Assembly: GCA_963693315.1 (NCBI GenBank)
Contig: OY856186.1
Coordinates: 304,993,879-305,057,878 of the forward strand
Direction of reading: 5' to 3'
Origin: Diogma glabrata
Lineage: Eukaryota > Arthropoda > Insecta > Diptera > Cylindrotomidae
Length of the DNA stretch: 64,000 nt
Within the stretch, counting starts at the first letter, position 1, and every line of letters starts with the position of its first letter. The position numbers and the translations under genes are program-made. The notes beneath the pieces were generated by a model. That model did no database searches and was not told the origin of the DNA. It saw nothing but the letters and a program-made list of their open reading frames with translations. Positions 24,089 to 36,112 of the stretch are shown in pieces.

Positions 24089-25830
24089 TTGTCCTCCATT
24101 TAGTTTTGTTCGTCCCGACTGATACTGTTACCTTGGTACGGTGCAACCTTTGCAGATGTATCACTTTCATCTTGGTACGGGGTCCCTTTTGGATGCGGTA
24201 GATAACATCATTAATTCGTTTGATTATTTTATATGGACCTTCCCAATCTGGCTGCAGCTTGGGTGATCTTCCCTTAGTTCTCCTGGGGTTGTATAGCCAT
24301 ACCAATTCTCCTTCTTGAAAACCGCCACTATTTGCATTTATGTCGTACCTGGTTTTCATTTTGTCACTGGCAATCTTAATGTGGTCTCGAACCTGCTGAT
24401 GAATTTTATTCATCTTCTCCCTTAGTTGTCCCACATAATCTGTTTTCGTAGATACCAGACTCCAGGGATGCCGAACTCGATGTCACTAAGAAAATGTACT
24501 TCCCTTCCGAACATGATATTCGCTGGCGTTTCACATGTTGTATCGTGCACTGCGCTACGATAGGCCATCAAGAATAACGGAAGATCTTTGTCCCAATTTC
24601 TTTGGTTGGCTTTCAATACCTTCGACAAATGTTCTTCCATGGTTCGGTTGAATCGTTCTACCATGCCATCCGATTGTGGGTTCATAGGTGTAGTGCGTGT
24701 TTTTCTAATATCAAGTGTTCTGCATAACTCTTCCATAAGTTGCGATTCGAAATTCCTTCCTGCAACTCGAGCGGTGTTCCATATCTGCAAATCCATTCAT
24801 TGACTAACGTTTCAGCGACCGTAACTGCCTCCTGGTTCGGTATCGCATACGCTTCCGGCCATTTTGTAAAGTAATCAATGACCACCATGATGTATTTGTT
24901 ACTTTTTGTCGTTTCCGGAAATGGCCCCGCGATGTCTATAGCAATTTTCTCCATTGGGGCGCCCACATTGTACTGTTGCATCTCTCCTCGAGTTCTAGTT
25001 TTTGGTCCTTTGCTCGCTGCACAAGTATCGCATCGCCGACTCCATTGCTCTACGTCGGTTTGATACCTTACCCAATAAAACCTCTCCCTTACTTTGGCCA
25101 GGGTTTTATTGACTCCCAGGTGTCCTCCAGAAATACTTCCATGCAGCTTTCCCAGTACCTCTTCTATTCGACTTGATGGCAACACCAGTTGTTCCAACAC
25201 TTTCTTTCCATCAGTGGACTCCCATTTTCTTTTTAGTATCATGTTGTCCATCAATAGTGAGTCCCATTGCGCCCAGTAGCATTTCACCTCCGTACTCAAA
25301 GGTGCTACCTCTTTCCACTCCGGTCGCCTTCCATCGGTTTTCCATTTCAATATTGGAGCCATAGCTGGATCTTCTAGCTGCTCTCTTTTAATTGCGTCGG
25401 TACACCAATCCTCAGGAGTTTGGAGCTTGATTTGGCTCACTTTCATTGCCTCATTTCCCTCAGTTCTGCTACAGGACTTGCAGTCCTCTATACAGGGTCG
25501 TCTAGACAAGGCATCGGCGTTACCATGGACCCTTCCCCTGCGGTGTTCAACTTTGAAGTCGTAGTTCTGCAGGATCTCTATCCATCTTGCTGCTTGTCCT
25601 TCAGGAAATTTAAATTGTAATAACCATTTTAGAGCAGCATGGTCCGTGCGAATCAGGAATGGTTGTCCACACAAATACTTGTGGAAATGTTTCACAGCCT
25701 TGATGATAGGTAGCAAGTCCTTCCTCGTGACACAGTAATTCCGCTTCGGCTTTGACAGAACTTTACTGAAGTACGCCACCACTTTCTCATCGTCTCCAAT
25801 TTTCTGTGACAAAACAGCTCCGGTTCCTAC
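24084..25830 (-). pseudogene. Ty3/gypsy pol remnant: RNase H plus integrase
   Basis: Reading along the minus strand: RNase H with IRTDHAALKWLLQF and the GNADALSRRP end; an integrase zinc-binding domain (HGSISGGHLGVNKTL...CDTC); the catalytic core with IDIAGPFPETTKS, VVIDYFTKWPEAYA and NPQSDGMVERFNRTMEEHL; and a C-terminal GPY-type region (WEGPYKIIKRINDVIYRIQ). The frame is broken near 24775, where the expected HSDQG segment with the second catalytic Asp is lost in a small deletion, and again near 24430. Gag, protease and reverse transcriptase are missing: RNase H is joined directly to LTR sequence at 25830. Not functional. Confidence 0.92.
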
Positions 25831-26383
25831 CTTGCGAATATTTATAAACACTTTTAATTGCAAAAGTAATAAGTTCTTCTTAGTTTTTTCAATTTGAATT
25901 CTGAAAAAAAAAATTTTTTTTTAAAGGATGATTTTAAATAACATAATCTTAACTGTTAATTGGTTCTTAGACAAGTTTTTATAAACTTTTTAGAACCTGC
26001 TAGATTAAAATACTTTGTAAAATTATATATAAAAATGTAAATATTTAATAAAATCATCATAATAATGTAAAAAAAAAAAAAAAAAAACTGACTATCTGAT
26101 ATTTTGTTCGCTTATTTATATCCAAAAACAAATAAGCAGAAACGTCTGGTAACTCACTGTAGTTTCTAGTAATCAATATTACGTAGTACGTACATCAAGA
26201 ATAGGCCACACCTACTTTCATTAATGTAAACATATGTACTAGCGAATTTAATTTGCATTTATGCAAAATGTATTAGTTAAAAGGAATAAACTTTTAATTC
26301 ATCTTTGCCATAGTCTGAATGCAGAATGTATTGGTTATTTATGAGTAAATTAAATTAACCCATTCTGGACGAAGTTTATTACA
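25831..26383 (-). mobile_element. 5' LTR fragment of the gypsy element, split by an insertion
   Basis: Matches 23752-24088 of the other LTR but is interrupted at about 25870-26087. Its inner ~290 bp are missing because the internal deletion removed LTR, gag and RT together. Confidence 0.8.
25870..26087 (+). mobile_element. Polyadenylated insertion in the gypsy LTR
   Basis: About 215 bp absent from the other LTR copy. It ends in TTTAATAAAATCATC (an AATAAA signal) and an A-run of about 20, the hallmark of a retroposed transcript 3' end. Source not recognised. Confidence 0.7.
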
Positions 26384-26955
26384 ATATTCTCTGTTTGATA
26401 TTATATTTTATTGACCTATTATATGGGTAGTCCAAAAGGAAAATAAAGAATAAATAAAATTATAATTTGAATTACGGAGTTTCTTTGAATGCGTTGCGTT
26501 TTTTTATTTTCATTTTTACATATATAGTACTAAAATTCACTATCGAATTGTTTAAATAATTTGGATAGAGCAGGAATCGAAATAGGGCCGATCGTTACAC
26601 TACTCATTGGTGTTACCAGTAATATATGTGATATCTCGTAAAGTGTGTCTGTAGTGGTTAGACCCATAAATCAAAATTAATCTTTCCATGTGGTAAACGT
26701 AACAAATACAATACAAAAAAATTTTAGGCGTATTGGAAGCACAAAATGTTTTTTATCCACAACTTTCATATGTAATATAAACATAAAATAAAATATCGTT
26801 TTACTAATAAATAAAACAATGACCTATTATATTTTGCAAAATTTCCGTGGTAATTGTTGTAGACAAAAATCTTATGCGTATAACGAACAACTTTCAATTT
26901 ATCTTCCTCCACTATTAAAATAAAAAATGCGCAGATGACAATAATAGTTTACAGT
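26384..26955 (+). other. brp intron 2 spacer
   Basis: AT-rich. 26620-26693 is a partial copy of block A of the composite repeat. Nothing else seen. Confidence 0.5.
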
Positions 26956-26960
26956 GACCA

Positions 26961-26967
26961 TATAAAA
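26961..26967 (+). promoter_or_regulatory. Candidate TATA box of an internal brp promoter
   Basis: TATAAAA about 100 nt upstream of a short ATG-to-donor exon. A loose TCATTA initiator-like match lies slightly closer than usual. Meaningful only if the alternative exon is real. Confidence 0.3.
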
Positions 26968-27061
26968 CAGAATATATTCATTATATTGTGTTAAGGAGCA
27001 TAATTCAATTGTGATAATTTTTTACAAACCACAAAAAAAATAAGTGAGTGATATAGACGAG

Positions 27062-27152
27062 ATGGGCAAATTTTTATATTATCATCAAAAAATGTGTTCA
27101 CAACATCATACAGTTAATTTGGTTTACCATCATGTAACAGGCCAAGTTCAAG
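27062..27152 (+). CDS. Candidate alternative first coding exon of brp
   Basis: ATG at 27062 (context GAGATGG) follows an in-frame TAA at 27041-27043. It opens 30 codons, MGKFLYYHQKMCSQHHTVNL and then VYHHVTGQVQ, ending at CAAG|GTGAAT. The donor leaves one base of the next codon, phase 1, which is exactly what the exon at 34702 needs; splicing would give ...QVQG-TRYQSLDRGG. A TATA box lies ~100 nt upstream. This would replace the Ser/Arg-rich head. The peptide is not one I recognise, and by chance one short exon in three would match in phase, so the call is tentative. Confidence 0.35.
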
Positions 27153-28689
27153 GTGAATATATACTTATAGCTTAATAGTTTTTTTAATTCACTTTATAAC
27201 TAAACAACCAACGCTGTCGTTAACAGCATTTGTAAAAAAGTTTGAAACTGTGCCAAAACATTGAAAAATATTATTTTGGCAAGAAAATTATTATATTAGT
27301 TCAGTGACTTGAACTTGTTAGTTTAAAACTGTCAGTTCTTTTAATTTGTTACAAATTGTTCACATTCACATCGATTTGTGTGTTGGCACTGTTTATAGCA
27401 AATTCGAAAATGAAGTAATGTTAATAAATCTTTAAAAATTTCTGCAGTTGAGTAGATTTTCTATTGTGTTGATTTGGTCGACCAACGTTTTATAATAATA
27501 AACTGCAACTTGTGGCTCCAATTATATTAAGTCAAACAACCAAATATGTCACTTAATTTAGCTTAATTCTTCAATTCCAATCAATTCATCGAATCAAACA
27601 CTCAAGGTTGGATGTCATATTTGAATTTGGATTTATAAGAAAAACTACTTGTTCAATTGTTGTATGACATGTGACATCAATTTGTTCAAACCACATGTCA
27701 CTCAAATTCATTATTAGTAATGAACGAACAGATACTGGATAGTCATGCCACGATAGCGAGCACTATTGAACACTACTGGCAAGCGAGTTGTAAGATGTCT
27801 TTCGGACGTGAAGCCTATTGACGAACCTCTACTTACAAGAAAATTTTGATAGTAATATCTAATTAACATCTTAGTATGCTTACTAATACATCTGAGTCCT
27901 GCAGGGGCCAACCACCATACCACAATTCTCACACTTTAAGTTACATTAGCAAATCATATTACATTAGTTGTATGTGACATAAAATTATTTACGTTACTTT
28001 CGCTAATATTTCAACCAGTTTAAGTGATTTGTTTGACCGAACATAACCTTTGCGTCACTCGGTATTTGGTGATAACTTATATCGTAGTCAAAATTAAAAC
28101 AGCATAAATTTTACTTCCACATGTTTATTTAATTGGACATTGATATTTAGCACAGCACAACTAGATTATAATAGAATAAATTTTACTTTTATAGAAATAA
28201 TTAAATCCACCGTTATATTTGATATAATCTTAATAACTTAATATGGAAGCAAAATTTTTACTTCCATTAATTCTTTTTGGATTCATACTTATTACTTAAG
28301 TTCGATATACCACAAATAAATTTAAATCATAACAAGTCACACATTTTTATTTTCATTATTTTAAAATGGCTTATCCTCTATGGCTCTATGTCACTCTCAT
28401 CTTAACTGATAAAATCCCACTTGCCCAACTTAACTTGTTATCTCACTTTCCAAACCACAACTAACTCTATTTTTTCTCAATCATAAAAAATTGACAAAAA
28501 CAATTGAGCAAAAAAACTTACATTCTTTTTAGTTTACCATGAATTGAAAAAAATATAAGGAAAATAAAAAGTGTCAGATGTACTTGTAAGAAATATTTTA
28601 AATAATTATATTTTTGCAAACAAATTGGTTGAGAAGTTGTTGAAAATATTATGCATTCATTTTCAAATAACGCTATAGTATATTACTAT
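27153..28689 (+). other. brp intron 2, no gene seen
   Basis: AT-rich. A GC-balanced patch at 27720-27930 looks repeat-like but is not recognised. Confidence 0.45.
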
Positions 28690-29170
28690 AGTTAAAGAGA
28701 ATCAGAAATGGAAGTCCTGATACAGAATATCTTGCCTTTTAATGGCTTGATTTTTGAATGATAATGGTCCGATGATTCTTGCAGCCTTACCAAAAATAGA
28801 TGCGTCTTGTTTCACTTGTTTCTCTACAGTTACTTGTGGGTTTCCCCTATGGGGCTTACCGTATGCTTCAAATTTGACGATTATCGAATCAAAAAGAAAA
28901 TTAGCATAATTTTTTTAAAAAAATTCTTTGAAGAATTAGCACCCACAATCCACATGTTGTTGTTCAATAATCCATTCAACGAATTTGCTGTGCGGAGTCA
29001 GTAGGCTTCAGTTTATGAGTCAGTTGAACTTTGCTAGTATGAAAATGTAACTCTTTTGTGATGAATATATGTGCTGCTCTTTCAGCAGCATTCTTATGAA
29101 CTGCTTCGACGCTTGTTCGAATGACATGTTGAAAAATGGATATGGTCTCAAAAGATCTTTGATTCCTTTG
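28690..29170 (-). pseudogene. Decayed Tc1/mariner-type transposase
   Basis: The minus-strand reading, through several frame breaks, shows in order a KVQLTHKLKPTDSAQQIRF block, EWIIEQQHVD, GKPHRGNPQVTVEKQ and IIGPLSFKNQAI. These match the order of the mariner-like pattern LTqeLkp.D...RF.eWi.eq, Gyvn.qN.r.W....P....EKp, GiiGPyff.n. Catalytic positions are not intact. Confidence 0.55.
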
Positions 29171-31317
29171 ATTGATTCCTTTTTTATAATTTTTTTAATT
29201 AATATCTTGATATTAAAAGTTGATCATATTTCTATCATAATTTTTTAACGAAAATTGTTGACACACCTTCATTACTGCAGTAAAAATATTGCCCAGAAAC
29301 GAAAACGAGTTATGTTGTTATATACCGCTCCATTTTGAATAACCCTGAGCAGACAGCATTGTTTAGTAAAACGTTTAGCAGGGTTTACTAAATAGATCGC
29401 TAGCGCTGACAACTGTTAACCGACGGTAGACAAAGTTAAAAATACCTAGTTTTGTAAGCTACCATAAACATCATACCACTTCTTGAGCCCTAACCCATAA
29501 CCATTGAATTTAAAAGAATTCGTTTCTTTATTATGTCATTTATTTTCAATTTGAAAAGAAAACTCATTATTTCACTAAGCAGCAGCAGCAATAGCAAGAA
29601 AATTAACTAGAATTTTTTTTATTTACGACAGCAAAATGACAGACATTTTATCACAACTTCATTTCGTATATTTAAACACAAAAGAGAAATAAATGAACAA
29701 AAAACCATCATCGCTGCTATTTCAAGTTATTTTAATTCAATCTATATTCTAATACTGTCCTTAAAACAAGATAAAAGAAATTACGAAGGAAGGATAACTT
29801 ATTTCTCATGTCGCGTCTTAATTGAAAATATTAATAAAAAGTTGAAAAGAGTTCAGAGCTGGATGTGATATTGAAAATTGATTATCTTATACATGAGCTA
29901 AATTAATATGTTGTAGTAGTGTAGTTATTTTAGAGATGGAAAATTGATGGAAAATACGTATGGTCCAGATTGAACATGCTTATAGTAGGTTGAACATGCT
30001 TGTAGTAAAATTATGTATTCAAACTATTGAGTTTCAGATAGTCAAATCGTTTTTGGCTAATCCTAAAACACCATTTTTATGCAAATATATTGTTATTGTT
30101 ATAAATATTAAATATCAATGCCAACCTTAGCAAACATGAAACATTTTTAAAGGGTTAAAGAGTGATTTGAAATTACCAGTTATGAAAAAGTCAAAGTGAC
30201 TCTTTGGATTTGGTGCAACTTTTTTGGATTTGGTTTTTGCAACTTTTTTGGATTTGGTGGATAGAAGATGGCGAAAAAGTGGGAATTGTTTGTCCCCTTC
30301 CACTAATACCAGTGTCACACTACTTGATAGGCCCAGCATAAAAGTCTCCACAAGCGAAGAAGGATATACCGATAGTGGCCAATTGGGAGAAAATGATCAA
30401 GAAACCTGTGTACTCCTGCAACTGTACTAGAGGGTGAATGTTGCACGAAATAAAAATTAACTTTTGGGATAACTGAGAAGATTGAAATCAAATTTCAATT
30501 GATGTAATTGAAGGTTTAACAATATTTTTGTTGTGTTCATCTTTTTATACCGAGAAAGAAATGATCTAATTCTTAATCATAACTGTTGACGTGTTTTTGA
30601 GTTTTGGGTGGTATACTATCTTCTCTTTGTCTTAAATCCTGCTTGACATTGTCTGAAAAAGATAAAGATTTATTAATATTGATATTGACAGATTTTAATA
30701 TGATTTTCTGGTGATGCTTTTGTGAAGATCTGGCTTCGCTTCTGTTTTGTTCTCTGGCTGCTCATATTTTTTAGTAAAGAGGACAAACCTTTTATAGTTT
30801 GTTAGGTCTCATCTATGGATTGCAATCCCGCAATCTTGAATGCTGGGATCTCGATACATTTTTATGATCCCGTAATCCCAGAATTAATGAAAGAAAATCC
30901 CGGAATTCCAGGATCCTCGTATTTTTAGGCATTATTCAATGATCATTTTTTCAATCCTGTTAAAAATAAGTAATATTAAGTTCGCATGAGGAACCAGTTT
31001 TTATTGATTTTTAATTTTTTATTTTTGGTCTACGGGTATGATAATCCAATGGACTCCAGTCCCTGTTAAAGACATAAAAGTTAAATTCTAGATGTTATTT
31101 GAATGTATATTTTTACTTTATACGGAAGATAATGTTACTGTACATTAAACGGGTTAATAATTTTTAATTCACTAGACTTGAATATTGAACATTTTGAATT
31201 ATATATTAGAGATTTTTTGAGCACTTAAACTCAAGCAATTAAATTATTTGAATTTTTCAATTCGAAAGTATATATTTTGAATTTTTCTCAGAGAAAAACT
31301 CCATTTTTCTCTTATAA
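29171..31317 (+). other. brp intron 2, unannotated
   Basis: AT-rich. Small features only: a CAG-type trinucleotide run near 29580, a 26-bp direct duplication of TTTTTTGGATTTGGT type at 30195-30262, a self-similar GGGATT/AATCCC-rich patch at 30815-30930 and an inverted fragment of the composite repeat at 31018-31075. The open frame at 30224-30430 has no recognisable domain. Confidence 0.5.
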
Positions 31318-31319
31318 GT

Positions 31320-31406
31320 GTTTCGGATCGGGATTCAAACTATCCTCATCAGTGCCATGGTTCAAATTCATTTTGGCAGACACGCTATCCAACTAACCTA
31401 TAGAGG
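31320..31406 (-). mobile_element. tRNA-like SINE head containing a hammerhead core
   Basis: On the minus strand GGTTAGTTGGATAGCG resembles a pol III A box and AGTTTGAATCC a B box, ~50 nt apart, as in tRNA-derived SINEs. The B-box region also lies between CTGATGAG (31345-31352) and CGAAAC (31320-31325), the conserved halves of a hammerhead core, with stem GGAT/ATCC. A cleavage-site strand was not found. Confidence 0.5.
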
Positions 31407-31987
31407 CGATGGTATTTCAAAGTTGAAATTTTATCATTATTTAACTACTTTAAGTTGAATTTTTCTCATTAGGTATTTCTGTTTTTTGTAATTCAATTAG
31501 CCAATTCTTGTGTATTTTAGTCTAATTAACTCTACAAACATATGTTAAACCATTCATCGGTTCATTATAGTAGTGACCCAATAGCCAAGTAATGTTAACC
31601 AATAGACAAGTAACCATTAATGGGCCACTGCTTCGCCATATTCATTCTGGAAAACCATGTTAAATTGGTGTGAATCACGTTATTACATTTTTATTTAAAA
31701 AAACCTGCGATGTAAAAACAAAAAGTTCTTTAAATTTACAGGAATTTATTCATAAGTTCAACGCAAGTATTAGGTTCCGACACGCTGCAAGATTGAACCA
31801 GAACGTAACTTCCGAGCCGTAACCTAACTATTAAAATACCTGTTGCAACCAAAACCTGTTGCTATCAAAGGATTTTGTAGCACGTTTGTTATAGGCTTCA
31901 TCCTAAGTCAGTGGATTCAGACTCAACTGATTTGGGTATAGTTGATAAAATAAATCCAATCGTAGCATCTACATCTTTAAAGAATTC

Positions 31988-32182
31988 GATAATATTGTCA
32001 ACCTTAAAGATGGCAATGAAGGAATAGAAAAACTAGTTTCTTCCCTTCGAGAAGAATTTTTCATATTTAAAAAAACTGGTGAAAGGACTAAAATTTTGCA
32101 GCAGCTGTATGGTGCAATACTAAAAATTCGTCCAACACCAACCGAACATAAGGTATTTTCTGCTATATACAGAAAAGGCTAG
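31988..32182 (+). pseudogene. hAT-transposase C-terminal fragment
   Basis: 64 open codons ending in a stop, containing QLYGAILKIRPTPTEHKVFS, the shape of the hAT dimerisation motif (lL.ipptS.esERvFS). The rest of the transposase is not visible. Confidence 0.5.
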
Positions 32183-32371
32183 GTGTTACATCGTTAACTT
32201 GTTTGGTATTTTAAAAATAATTCTTCTTGTAATTTTCGAGCTTTTTGACTTATTTTCAAAAATGTGAAAACGTTTTTTTCTGCTTACCCTATCACGAAAA
32301 AATTACTTTAATTTACACAAATAGCAGATTTTCAGTTGTAATTTCCTAAGAGCGGTGATAATTTGAAGTAA

Positions 32372-32473
32372 TTTTTTGCCAAAATCTTCGAAAGCAAGTA
32401 TATTGATAAAAGCACGAGGCTGTAGGCCGAAGACTTTTATCAATACCACTTGCTTGAGAAAATTTTCAAAAAA
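32372..32473. repeat. Foldback element with GC-rich core
   Basis: Arms GCAAGTATATTGATAAAAG and CTTTTATCAATACCACTTGC, extending to TTTTTTG/CAAAAAA, around the centre CACGAGGCTGTAGGCCGAAG. Confidence 0.75.
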
Positions 32474-33263
<790 letters not shown>

Positions 33264-33276
33264 ACGATATGAGGTA

Positions 33277-33720
33277 TAACGGAATTTAGCGGCACTCTCA
33301 CGGTCGCATTTTTCGACCTAGACCTTTTCTGAGCGTGTTGCGGCAAACAATATCTTGGATAAGTTCGACAACTGGCCATATCCGGGTACAGGTTAAGAGT
33401 CTAGAGCCTTAAAACTGTCAAAAACAAAGCGTTATAACGGCCGTTTGGGGCAACATATGTTAACAAAATTTATAAATATTAATTATTTGAACATATTTCT
33501 ATCATTTTTTAAAAAGCCAGACATCTGCAATAAAAGGTTCTTTAGCTATCTGCAATAAACTGTGTAAAGTGCAACGGCATTTAGCGGCACTCTCACGGTC
33601 GCATTTTTTCACTTACGCTAAAAGTATTTTCTGGGTATGTTGCGGCAAACAGTCTCCTGAATATGTTTGACAATTGGCCATATCGTGGTACAGGGTAAGT
33701 GCCTAGAGCCCAAAAACTGT
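33277..33720 (+). repeat. Two direct copies of a ~150-bp unit
   Basis: Copies at about 33277-33420 and 33567-33720, 290 bp apart, share TTTAGCGGCACTCTCACGGT, TGTTGCGGCAAACA, TTGGCCATAT and AGAGCC...AAAACTGT. Moderate divergence. Confidence 0.8.
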
Positions 33721-34002
33721 ATAAAATAATATTTATTTTTAAAGTTTGTTTAATACTTCTGTTTTTAATTAGTGTTTTTTATAAAGTAATCTGATAAATC
33801 CGATTCTAATTGCAAACATAACTGTCTGAACCCGAAATCTACCTATTTCTAGCGGACATACCTGCCGCTCGGACTTTTTTTTTTATGTGTTTCCAACAAA
33901 ATTTCGATGGGGCTCTGGAAAAAAATAATAGTCGCTCAAAAATCAAGCACCCTATGTATACCATCATAATTTTTCACATGTAATATTGAAGCTGCTAATT
34001 CT
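33721..34002 (+). other. brp intron 2 spacer
   Basis: Noncoding. AT-rich with a T-run. Confidence 0.4.
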
Positions 34003-34529
34003 AACTGAATACAGTTAGTCCATCAGCACCCCTAAGATATCATTTTGGCTATATAGTGTTATTTCATTACTCTTGCCAGTGATATCTTGCGTTAACTCAT
34101 ATGTCAATGGCAGGGACTGGAGTAAGTGAGGTTGTCACTCCCGTAGATGAAAAATAAAAATTACAAATCAATAAAAACTGATCCCTTCATGCAGGAAATA
34201 ATTAAAAAAGGTTTGAACACTTCAACTGTTCGAACAACTCCAATTCCCTCAATTTGTCACCAATTTTCTGTCTGACGTAGGCCAATATTGCATGGGAGAA
34301 AATAAAAATAAAATAAGGATTAAAAGCAATTTTGTTAAACAAAATTTGGGTGTACATAATTTAATTAGTGGTATTTTAATTAGTCTCCGTCATCTGTCAC
34401 TCTCATTTCCTCAATGATTCAAAGGCCACATATAAGGTTATATGAAAGCTCGTTTCTTCGAGCAATCACTGGCGTGTTATTAAGGAATACTCCACAAACA
34501 AGATTGAGAGTTCTGCCGTTTGCTGAAAC
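34003..34529 (+). repeat. Composite dispersed repeat, copy 2 (order A-B)
   Basis: Block A (34003-34195) runs CTGAATACAGTTAGTCC to ACTGATCCCTTCATGCAG. Block B (34272-34529) runs GACGTAGGCCAATATTGC to AAGATTGAGAG...GCTGAAAC. Relative to 11361-11830 the blocks are in swapped order, a circular permutation. Confidence 0.75.
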
Positions 34530-34701
34530 TTAAAGTAACTTAGTATGAATGATAGTCCGTTTAAGGGACATAAATTTAAAAAAAAAATTGAAACATTTAA
34601 AATAGAATAGTTAAATAATGGTCATTGTTTCAAACTCTAAGATCGGTTATGATTTTAATATCTATGTTAAAACCGAATTATTAATAAATTTGTTCTTTCA
34701 G

Positions 34702-34872
34702 GAACTCGCTATCAATCATTAGACCGAGGTGGACTAGTTGATCCACATGATCGAGAATTTATCCCAATTCGGGAGCCACGTGATCGATCACGTGATCGCT
34801 CCTTAGAACGCGGAATGTATTTAGAAGATGAACTATATGGCAGATCAGCACGTCAAAGTCCAAATCCTTTGA
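34702..34872 (+). CDS. brp: brp coding exon 3 (residues 124-180, phase 1 both ends)
   Basis: 171 nt between TTCTTTCAG| and TTTGA|GTAAGC. It encodes RTRYQSLDRGGLVDPHDREF, then IPIREPRDRSRDRSLERGMY and LEDELYGRSARQSPNPL. This acidic/basic RD-repeat segment is strongly brp-like. It still precedes the coiled coil. Length divisible by three with phase 1 at both ends. Confidence 0.97.
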
Positions 34873-34938
34873 GTAAGCACAAATTTTATTATAAATTATA
34901 AAAATCAATATTAAAACATTCTTAATTCAATTAAGTAG
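34873..34938 (+). other. 66-nt brp intron with tandem NAGNAG acceptor
   Basis: GTAAGC...ATTAAGTAG. The acceptor reads AAGTAG, so either the AAG or the TAG could be used. The polypyrimidine tract is weak. Confidence 0.8.
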
Positions 34939-35430
34939 CGTTACCAACATCAGATCGATCCTATATAGGTGACTTACAACACCAAAACACCGATTTACAA
35001 AGAGAATTGGGTAACTTAAAACGTGAATTAGAATTAACAAATCAAAAATTAGGTAGTTCAATGCATAGCATTAAAACATTTTGGTCACCCGAATTAAAAA
35101 AAGAGCGTGCACTACGTAAAGAAGAAAGTGCAAAATATAGTTTAATAAACGACCAACTAAAATTATTAAATAGCGAAAACCAAAGGCAAGCAATGTTAGT
35201 ACGACAACTAGAAGAAGAATTACGACAAAGAATACGTCAACCGAACATAGAATTGCAACAACAAATTGAAGCGTTATATGCAGAAAACGAACATTTGACT
35301 AGAGAAATTGCAATTTTACGAGATACAATAAAGGAACTTGAATTAAGGATCGAAACGCAAAAACAAACGTTACAAGCAAGAGATGAAAGTATTAAGAAGC
35401 TGTTGGAAATGTTACAAAATAAAGGAATGG
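34939..35430 (+). CDS. brp: brp coding exon 4: start of ELKS coiled coil (residues 181-344)
   Basis: 492 nt, from the TAG acceptor to GGAATGG|GTGAGT, phase 1 at both ends. It encodes TLPTSDRSYIGDLQHQ, then heptad-rich helix through NTDLQRELGNLKRELELTNQ. The family hallmark SSMHSIKTFWSPELKKER follows at residues 220-237, and the exon continues to ELELRIETQKQTLQARDES and IKKLLEMLQNKGM. High E/K/Q/L content and lack of Pro/Gly after residue 240 indicate continuous coiled coil. This is the region that multimerises and binds other active-zone proteins in the family. The open frame continues 20 bases into the intron before a stop, so transcripts retaining it would truncate. Confidence 0.98.
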
Positions 35431-36112
35431 GTGAGTTTAAATTTTTACGATAACAATACAATTTCATGTTTATTTGTTGAATCTAAAAATGGTTGCAATA
35501 ATTTACACAGAAGTGACATAGGAAGTATTTTTTACTTACATATAAGTTGTTTCGGAAGTTTAAGCGGTTTTTTCAAAAGAAGGATATTCTTTTCACAATA
35601 TATATATAGTTTTGTGCATAAATAATTTAAATTTATGGGTGGATAGCCCCATAACTTTACAAAATATTGATATAAAAAAAATTATTAGGGAAAACTTTTT
35701 AGGGAGTAAAGAGAAGTGTCATGTAGTGTTCTTTATAAAGGATAATTTTTTGGTTTGTTTAAAGCTTCAAAACATTCGTCGAAGTATATTTTATTTTATT
35801 TAAATTACAACACCTTTTTTATTCACTCCTATATTGTGTAAAAATCGTTGGCAACTTTTTAAACCGTTTCTAAAAACATAAGTTCGTAGTGGCCTTGGTG
35901 GATCAATGCACAAATTTGTTGTACTGCTTAAGTAATTAAAAATAAAATTGATCTCATGATATATTTTCCAGCTGCACCAGTTTATTAGGCATCGTAAATG
36001 ATCCCAGTACGTTTCTCTACGATTGTGTTGAAATTCTTTATTGAAAATGAACGATCCCATATTTTTTGTTAAGCTGTAGGACCTTCGGTCGGCCCGTTAT
36101 ACGATTTTGATA
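35431..36112 (+). other. brp intron 4, proximal part
   Basis: AT-rich. Open frames at 35383-36060 have no recognisable domain. The patch at 35640-36070 looks like a repeat that I cannot classify. Confidence 0.45.
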
